A stretch of DNA of 64,000 nucleotides from Qipengyuania xiapuensis. GTDB taxonomy: Bacteria > Pseudomonadota > Alphaproteobacteria > Sphingomonadales > Sphingomonadaceae. Position numbers and translations under genes: made by a program. The notes under the pieces are model-generated. The model ran no database searches. It saw only the letters and a list, made by a program, of their open reading frames with translations, and had not been told where the DNA came from. Numbering within the stretch: the first letter of the stretch is position 1; every line of letters starts with the position of its first letter. The stretch covers positions 1,762,620 to 1,826,619 of the forward strand of contig NZ_JAIGNL010000001.1 of the NCBI RefSeq assembly GCF_019711395.1. The letters are read 5' to 3'. Positions 58,950-64,000 of this stretch are shown in pieces.

Positions 58950-59918
58950 ATGAGCCTGCCCGCACCCTTCGACAAACTGCGCATCCCCGTCATCGGTTCG
59001 CCGCTGTTCATCGTTTCGGGACCCGAGCTGGTCATCGCCCAATGCAAGGCAGGCATCGTCGGCAGCTTTCCCGCGCTCAATGCGCGCCCGCAGAGCGAAC
59101 TCGACGAATGGCTCCACCGGATCACCGAGGAACTGGCCGCGCACAACCGCGACAATCCTGACAATCCGGCAGCCCCTTTCGCAGTCAACCAGATCGTCCA
59201 CCGTTCGAACGACCGCATCGAAGCCGACATGGCGACCTGCGCGAAATGGCAGGTGCCGCTGGTCATCACCTCTCTGGGTGCGCGTGAAGAGATCTTCGAC
59301 GCGGTGCGCGGCTGGGGCGGCATCACCATGCACGACGTGATCAACAACCGCTTCGCGCACAAGGCTATCGAAAAGGGTGCCGACGGCCTCATCCCGGTCG
59401 CGGCAGGCGCAGGCGGCCATGCCGGTACGCTCAGCCCCTTCGCGCTCATGCAGGAAATCCGCGAATGGTTCGACGGGCTGGTCGCGCTCTCGGGCTCGAT
59501 CGCGCACGGTCGCTCGATCCTTGCCGCACAGGCGCTCGGCGCGGACTTCGCTTATATCGGTTCGCCCTGGATCGCGACCGAAGAAGCCAATGCCGTCGAG
59601 GGGTACAAGCAGGGCATCGTCGAAGGCAGCGCCGACGGGATCGTCTACTCCAATCTCTTCACCGGCGTGCACGGCAACTACCTGCGCTCGAGCATCGAGA
59701 ATGCAGGCCTCGACCCGGAAAACCTGCCCGAAAGCGATCCGTCGAAGATGAACTTCGGCAGCGGCGGCAACACCAAGGCCAAGGCCTGGAAGGACATCTG
59801 GGGTTCGGGCCAGGGCATCGGTACGGTCAAGAAGGTCGGCCCGGTCGAAGACATGGTCGCGCGACTGCAGGATGAATACGAAGCGGCGAAGGCCGCGCTG
59901 GCCGAGGCTACGGCCTAG
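58950..59918 (+). CDS. Nitronate monooxygenase
   Basis: 322 residues. FMN-binding TIM barrel with PVIGSPLFIVSGPELVIAQC, GADGLIPVAAGAGGHAGTLS (the catalytic-His loop) and GADFAYIGSPWIATEEANAV. It oxidises propionate-3-nitronate or similar. GGAG lies ten bases from the ATG. The next gene on the opposite strand ends 4 bases inside it. Confidence 0.88.
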   Translation: MSLPAPFDKLRIPVIGSPLFIVSGPELVIAQCKAGIVGSFPALNARPQSELDEWLHRITEELAAHNRDNPDNPAAPFAVNQIVHRSNDRIEADMATCAKWQVPLVITSLGAREEIFDAVRGWGGITMHDVINNRFAHKAIEKGADGLIPVAAGAGGHAGTLSPFALMQEIREWFDGLVALSGSIAHGRSILAAQALGADFAYIGSPWIATEEANAVEGYKQGIVEGSADGIVYSNLFTGVHGNYLRSSIENAGLDPENLPESDPSKMNFGSGGNTKAKAWKDIWGSGQGIGTVKKVGPVEDMVARLQDEYEAAKAALAEATA

Positions 59919-60436
59919 GTCGCCCGCCAAAGCTCCTCGGCAAGCGCGTCGAGGTCCGAGAAGTCGACTTCGCGCGCAGCCGGGTCCTTGCGGCTCAACA
60001 GGAACGGGCGGGCCTCGTCCGGCAGCCGGCGACGCAATGCCGTTTGCAGCAGTCCCAGCCGCATGAGCGCGTCGGCACCGGCGCTTTCGCTGTCGCAGAC
60101 GCGGCTCCTCGCCCAACAGCTCTCGATATGGCCCACCCGCTCGATCACCATGGCGTTGTATTCGCGGTGGGGTCCCCGGTGGAGCGGCAGGGCCATTCGC
60201 ATCGCCGCATCCTCGCGCGCAGGCAGGAGCATTCCATTGCGCCTGAAATCGTCGAACCCGATCCGCGCTTTACCGACCTCTTCAAACATCGCACCAAAGC
60301 ATCGCCGGTGCAGGAGTTGGCAGGGCAACAGATGGTGCCTCTGGAGATGGGGTTGGTAGCCGGGAGCATTGCGGCGATTCACCGCACGAAAGGCCAGCCG
60401 CTGACGGCCGGACGCGTGTAAGACTCCCCCCTGCAA
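59915..60436 (-). CDS. AHH-domain HNH/EndoVII-like nuclease protein
   Basis: 173 residues from a TTG at 60436; a GTG at 60382 giving 155 residues is as likely. The AHH pattern is visible: PHLQRHHLLPCQLLHRRCF with the paired His, NGMLLP, and ALPLHRGPHREYNAMV. The family holds nuclease domains often found at the ends of polymorphic toxins, but here it is free-standing with no secretion module. Its role is unknown. It lies 12 bases past the 280-residue gene. Confidence 0.7.
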   Translation of the reverse strand: MQGGVLHASGRQRLAFRAVNRRNAPGYQPHLQRHHLLPCQLLHRRCFGAMFEEVGKARIGFDDFRRNGMLLPAREDAAMRMALPLHRGPHREYNAMVIERVGHIESCWARSRVCDSESAGADALMRLGLLQTALRRRLPDEARPFLLSRKDPAAREVDFSDLDALAEELWRAT

Positions 60437-60448
60437 CCCGACCCGCGC

Positions 60449-61291
60449 CTACATCGGCGACACCTTTATCGTCTCGCCGGAGGAAACAGGCGAAAGCTTC
60501 ACCAGCGCGCCGTCCGTCGTGTCGAATTCGCGGGGCTCTTCAAGTCGGCCGCTTGCAACGAGTTCATGGATGATCCGGGCGCCGAGCCGGGTCGCGGCGA
60601 CAGGGTCGGCGGCCAGCCGGCCATCCAGCAATAGCTCTTGTCCGATGAAATGGGCCAACCCCTCGCTAGCCATGGTCCCGTCGTCCCGCATGGCGAAGCC
60701 TGCAAGGCCGAGCGAAGGAAAAGCGCCGCCAGCGAGCCAGCCGTCGACCGAGCGGCTGAAAACCCCAACTCCCATCGCGGAGCGTGCGGGAGACCAGCAC
60801 ACCGCGAGGACACCTTCCAATCCCTGCGCCAGTCCCGATCCGAGATCGAGCATCGCCCGAACTATCGGCAGGCTGTGCGCACCGTCTGCGATGTGCGGTC
60901 CGGGCACGATTGCGATCGCTTCCGCGCCCTCAGGACCGGCATTGACGCCGCAGCCGAAGCGATATGCGATTTCCGGGACGGCCACGCCCGGCCCCGGATC
61001 CATTCCGAGAAGGTCGAAAGTGATGCCCCACTGCAGCAATTCGAGCCAGTCGCCCGAATGCGCGGGATTGCTGTTTGCGGTGCTTTCACCCTCCGGCTCA
61101 CCTTTCAGCGACGGATCATGGCTAACAGAGGCGCTTGGAATATCGGCGATTGCCGCAAGGAGCTGCCCGCGATCCGGCCGACGTCCCTCTTCGAAGAGCA
61201 GGAACAGCCCCTGAGGCGGACCCTCAGCGCCCGACTCTTGGCCATCCAAAGATGCATGCTCCCTCACCTGACTGATGTCCCCCCCTGGCAA
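60449..61291 (-). CDS. Uncharacterised 280-residue soluble protein
   Basis: I do not recognise this protein. It is acidic and Gly-rich, with GLFLLFEEGRRPDRGQLLAA near the N-terminus, LLQWGITFDLLGMDPGPGVAV in the middle and no membrane segment. The frame opens at TTG 61291; GTG 61267 and TTG 61249 are other possible starts, and no ATG is near. Codon use matches the genome. It lies between a flavodoxin gene and the AHH gene, all on one strand. Confidence 0.65.
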   Translation of the reverse strand: MPGGDISQVREHASLDGQESGAEGPPQGLFLLFEEGRRPDRGQLLAAIADIPSASVSHDPSLKGEPEGESTANSNPAHSGDWLELLQWGITFDLLGMDPGPGVAVPEIAYRFGCGVNAGPEGAEAIAIVPGPHIADGAHSLPIVRAMLDLGSGLAQGLEGVLAVCWSPARSAMGVGVFSRSVDGWLAGGAFPSLGLAGFAMRDDGTMASEGLAHFIGQELLLDGRLAADPVAATRLGARIIHELVASGRLEEPREFDTTDGALVKLSPVSSGETIKVSPM

Positions 61292-61365
61292 GCGAACCTG
61301 CCGACTTGCAATGCATTCGTCGAGTCTGCTTCGACAAGAAAAATCCGTTTTGGACCTGAAATTGT

Positions 61366-61851
61366 TCAGAAAATTCCGCTTTCGAGACCTTCCGCAAGGA
61401 CCGCACCTATTTCCCTTGCCTCGGATAGCCAGCCTTCCGGCACAGTCTTTCGCGCGAGAATTTCTTCCGGAGTTTGGGCGTGCATCGGTACGATTACTTG
61501 CTCGGCGACGCGCTTAAGGCGCCACCCCTTGGCGATACGATCGATCTGGCGCTGTGCACCCTCGCCATCCGAACCTGCCGCAATGATCGTCGCATAGGCC
61601 CTTCCCTCGATCCGGCCTAGGACGGGGTAGTAGAGGCGGTCGAACATCTCCTTCATCATTCCGCTCATTGTGGCGAGATTTTCGGGGCAGACGAAGAGAT
61701 AGCCGGCACAGGACAGCACATCTTCCGCTTCGACATCTTCGGCGGCCTTCAGCAGGCAACCATCGCCCGCGCCGTGAGCTGCCGCCCGCGCAAGAGCCTC
61801 GCTCGCGCCGGTTCGGCTGTGCCATGCAATGAGAAGTTTGCGTGTTGCCAT
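61366..61851 (-). CDS. Flavodoxin-like / NAD(P)H-dependent FMN reductase family protein
   Basis: 161 residues. LLIAWHSRTGASEALARAAA is the FMN phosphate-binding loop, followed by LFVCPENLATMSGMMKEMFDRLYYP and YATIIAAGSDGEGA, as in the flavodoxin/NADPH-dependent FMN reductase fold. Partner unknown. It is divergent from recJ across about 80 bases. Confidence 0.82.
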   Translation of the reverse strand: MATRKLLIAWHSRTGASEALARAAAHGAGDGCLLKAAEDVEAEDVLSCAGYLFVCPENLATMSGMMKEMFDRLYYPVLGRIEGRAYATIIAAGSDGEGAQRQIDRIAKGWRLKRVAEQVIVPMHAQTPEEILARKTVPEGWLSEAREIGAVLAEGLESGIF

Positions 61852-61934
61852 CGCTTGCGTTCATCGCAAGCGGCTGTCGATTGTCAACGTCGCCGCGCTT
61901 GTCGCAGCGTCGCAAGGCGCTGTAGTATCATCTG

Positions 61935-63719
61935 ATGGCAACCTCCGCCCTTCCCCACGTCTATGGTGTTTCGCAATCGATGACCGGCCGCGCATGGCGC
62001 TGGCGCGGCGGCAATATGGACCTTGGCCAGGGACATTTCGGCGACGGCGAAGGCATCGTGCGGCAATTGCTGCTCGCACGCGGCGTGGCGCCAGAGGACG
62101 TACAGCGCCATCTCTCGCCGACACTGCGCGAATTCCTGCCCGACCCTTCCGAATTCAACGACATGGACGCCGCCGCCGACCGGATCGCGCAGGCCATCCT
62201 GACCGGCGAAAAGATCACCGTCTACGGCGACTACGACGTCGACGGGGCCACCAGCTCCGCCCTCCTCATTCGCCTGCTGCGGGAACTCGGCGTCGAGGCG
62301 GAATACTACATCCCCGACCGGCTGCTCGAGGGGTACGGTCCTTCCGGCGAAGCTTTGGTCAAACTCGGAGAGACGGGCTCCAGCCTGATCGTGACTGTCG
62401 ATTGCGGCGCCATGGCCCACGAAGCCCTGTCCATGGCAAGCGACGCCGGCATCGACGTGATCGTTGTCGACCATCACAAGTGCTCGCCGGAGCTCCCTCG
62501 CGCCGCCGCACTGGTTAATCCGAACCGCCTCGACGAGAATGATCTCGCGGCCGCTCACGGGCATCTGGCCGCAGTGGGTGTCGCCTTCCTGCTGGGCATA
62601 GCCTTGGTGAGAACCCTGCGAGCGCAGGACTACTTCGCCTCGCGCAACGAGCCCAACCTCATGGCCCTGCTCGACCTGGTGGCGCTCGGCACGGTTGCCG
62701 ACGTGGCTGCCCTGCATGGCCTCAACCGCGCATTCGTCGCGCAGGGTCTCAAGGTCATGGGCCGGCGTGACAATATCGGGATGGCGGCGCTGATCGACGC
62801 GAGCCGGTTGAAGCGTGCACCGATATGTTCGGACCTCGGCTTCGCGCTCGGACCCCGCATCAACGCCGGCGGGCGTGTCGGCGAATCGACGCTGGGTGTC
62901 AGGCTGCTCACGACCGAGGATCCGGAAGAGGCAGCGGCGATCGCGGCACAGCTCTCCGCCCTCAACGAAGAACGCCGTGCGATCGAGGCCGAGGTCCAGC
63001 AGGCGGCCGAGGACCAGCTGGCGGCACAGCACAACCGCGCTGTCCATGTCGTTGCGGCGCGGGGCTGGCATCCCGGCGTGATCGGCATTGTCGCCGGACG
63101 CATCAAGGAGAAGACGGGCAAGCCCTCGCTCGTCATCGCCCTCGACGAGGATGGCGAAGGCAAGGGATCGGGCCGGTCCATTCCGGGCGTCGATCTCGGC
63201 GCGGCAATCATCCGTGCTCGCGAAGAGGGACTGCTGGTCAAGGGCGGCGGGCACGCGATGGCAGCCGGGCTGACCGTTGCCGAAGACCGCCTCGATGACT
63301 TTTCCGACTGGCTCGACACGCATCTGGAAGGCGCTGTCGCGCGGGCAGATGCGAACCGCGAGATGCTGCTCGATCTTGCGGTAGCCCCGGGCGGGCTTAC
63401 GCCCGACCTCGTCAACGCCTTGGACGGCGGCGGCCCCTATGGCGTCGGTTGGCCCGGCCCGCGTGTGGCGGTGGGGCCGGTACGCCTCGTCAAATGCGAT
63501 ATCGTCGGCACCGACCACGTGCGCATCATTGCGAGCGGAGACGACGGCAAGAGCTTCAAGGGCATCGCTTTCAGGGCAGCCGACAGCGACATGGGACAAG
63601 CGCTGCTCCATTCCTCTCGCGGGCGCAGGCTGTGGCTCGCGGGCCGCGTCAAGATCGACGACTGGGGCAGCCGTCCGCAGGCCGAACTCCATCTGGAAGA
63701 CGCTGCTTTCGCCGATTGA
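61935..63719 (+). CDS. recJ: Single-stranded-DNA-specific exonuclease RecJ
   Basis: 5'-3' exonuclease of recombination and mismatch repair. 594 residues: DYDVDG (99-104), the DHH motif VVDHHKC (178-183), the DHHA1 part with RSIPGVDLG and GGGHAMAAGLTV, and an OB-fold C-terminus. All metal-binding Asp/His residues I can check are present. Confidence 0.96.
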   Translation: MATSALPHVYGVSQSMTGRAWRWRGGNMDLGQGHFGDGEGIVRQLLLARGVAPEDVQRHLSPTLREFLPDPSEFNDMDAAADRIAQAILTGEKITVYGDYDVDGATSSALLIRLLRELGVEAEYYIPDRLLEGYGPSGEALVKLGETGSSLIVTVDCGAMAHEALSMASDAGIDVIVVDHHKCSPELPRAAALVNPNRLDENDLAAAHGHLAAVGVAFLLGIALVRTLRAQDYFASRNEPNLMALLDLVALGTVADVAALHGLNRAFVAQGLKVMGRRDNIGMAALIDASRLKRAPICSDLGFALGPRINAGGRVGESTLGVRLLTTEDPEEAAAIAAQLSALNEERRAIEAEVQQAAEDQLAAQHNRAVHVVAARGWHPGVIGIVAGRIKEKTGKPSLVIALDEDGEGKGSGRSIPGVDLGAAIIRAREEGLLVKGGGHAMAAGLTVAEDRLDDFSDWLDTHLEGAVARADANREMLLDLAVAPGGLTPDLVNALDGGGPYGVGWPGPRVAVGPVRLVKCDIVGTDHVRIIASGDDGKSFKGIAFRAADSDMGQALLHSSRGRRLWLAGRVKIDDWGSRPQAELHLEDAAFAD

Positions 63720-63742
63720 TCGCAAAATGGCGAATTGGAGGG

Positions 63743-63771
63743 TTGACGCTTCCGGCGACCACGCCTAATTG
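63743..63771 (+). promoter_or_regulatory. Promoter of the tRNA-Glu genes
   Basis: TTGACG (63743-63748), a 17-base spacer and TAATTG (63766-63771), 33 bases before the first tRNA. One of the best promoter matches in the window. Confidence 0.6.
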
Positions 63772-63804
63772 CGCCGCCACGCCACCGACCCCTGCATGGG
63801 GTGT

Positions 63805-63879
63805 GGCCCGTTCGTCTAGCGGTTAGGACGCGGCCCTTTCACGGCTGAAACACGGGTTCGATTCCCGTACGGGTCACCA
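63805..63879 (+). tRNA. tRNA-Glu(TTC), copy 1
   Basis: Full cloverleaf: acceptor GGCCCGT / ACGGGTC, anticodon loop CTTTCAC with TTC, T-arm GGGTTCGATTCCC, and encoded CCA. It is co-transcribed with the copy 123 bases on. Confidence 0.97.
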
Positions 63880-63927
63880 TCGGTGGCGTTATTGCATTTG
63901 CAATCCGCGCAAAGCGCCACTTCGTGT

Positions 63928-64000
63928 GGCCCGTTCGTCTAGCGGTTAGGACGCGGCCCTTTCACGGCTGAAACACGGGTTCGATTCCCGTACGGGTCAC
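63928..64000 (+). tRNA. tRNA-Glu(TTC), copy 2, cut at the window end
   Basis: Identical to copy 1 over all 73 visible bases; only the last two bases of CCA lie beyond the window. The 20 bases before each copy are partly alike, pointing to a local duplication. Confidence 0.95.

Overview
This is a GC-rich alphaproteobacterial chromosome segment. Gene content and order point to the Sphingomonadales, most likely the Erythrobacteraceae (Erythrobacter/Qipengyuania type). The signs are a stand-alone F0 operon with a split b/b' pair, a TIGR02300 zinc-ribbon acid-tail protein, Coq4-type quinone proteins, the long form of 2-isopropylmalate synthase, and protein sequences that look sphingomonad throughout. 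I see no insertion sequence, prophage, integron, plasmid function or CRISPR array. Nearly all of the window is core housekeeping DNA, tightly packed, with many 1-4 bp start/stop overlaps.

Layout. 0-7 kb holds the N-terminus of a secreted S9 peptidase, a block of repeated hairpins, and the rpsP-rimM-trmD-rplS translation cluster with ffh. That cluster is interrupted by a nitrilase, a thioredoxin-reductase-like flavoprotein and a small membrane protein. tRNA-Ala(GGC) follows. 7-14 kb carries aroA, two small membrane proteins, cmk, a secreted protein, rpsA, gloB and a quinone-oxidoreductase-like gene. 14-17 kb is the F0 ATP synthase operon atpI-B-E-F'-F. 17-21 kb is a ydbH-ynbE-ydbL operon, an AsmA-like envelope lipid bridge. 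21-25 kb has radC and a three-gene membrane cluster (UbiA-type prenyltransferase, polytopic protein, acyltransferase 3). 25-30 kb carries purB, a LapA-like gene, pyrF and trpF, an outer-membrane barrel and rpsD.

30-39 kb is a long minus-strand gene train: xseB, ispA, coaD, a peptidylprolyl isomerase, queA, an ABC exporter pair, a DUF481 barrel, tgt, an SDR and an M50-like protease. 39-47 kb has purL flanked by small membrane hydrolase-like proteins, two Coq4 paralogues on either side of an iodotyrosine-deiodinase-like nitroreductase, and serB and miaA with overlapping divergent starts. 47-56 kb is the branched-chain amino-acid block: ilvB, a 99-aa gene, ilvN, ilvC, and further on leuA, preceded by a leucine leader peptide with competing hairpins. 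56-64 kb has a stress-protein-like gene, an M28 peptidase, an amidohydrolase, a nitronate monooxygenase, an AHH nuclease-like gene, a flavodoxin, recJ and two tandem tRNA-Glu(TTC) genes, the last cut by the window end.

The most interesting points are the leuA leader/attenuator, the HAD-less PT_UbiA_2-type membrane cluster, the Coq4-IYD-Coq4 neighbourhood, the fully overlapping serB/miaA starts, the small gene translationally locked between ilvB and ilvN, and the split ribosomal operon. No wholly new defence or mobile system was recognised. Functional calls rest on motifs read by eye; no database search was run.
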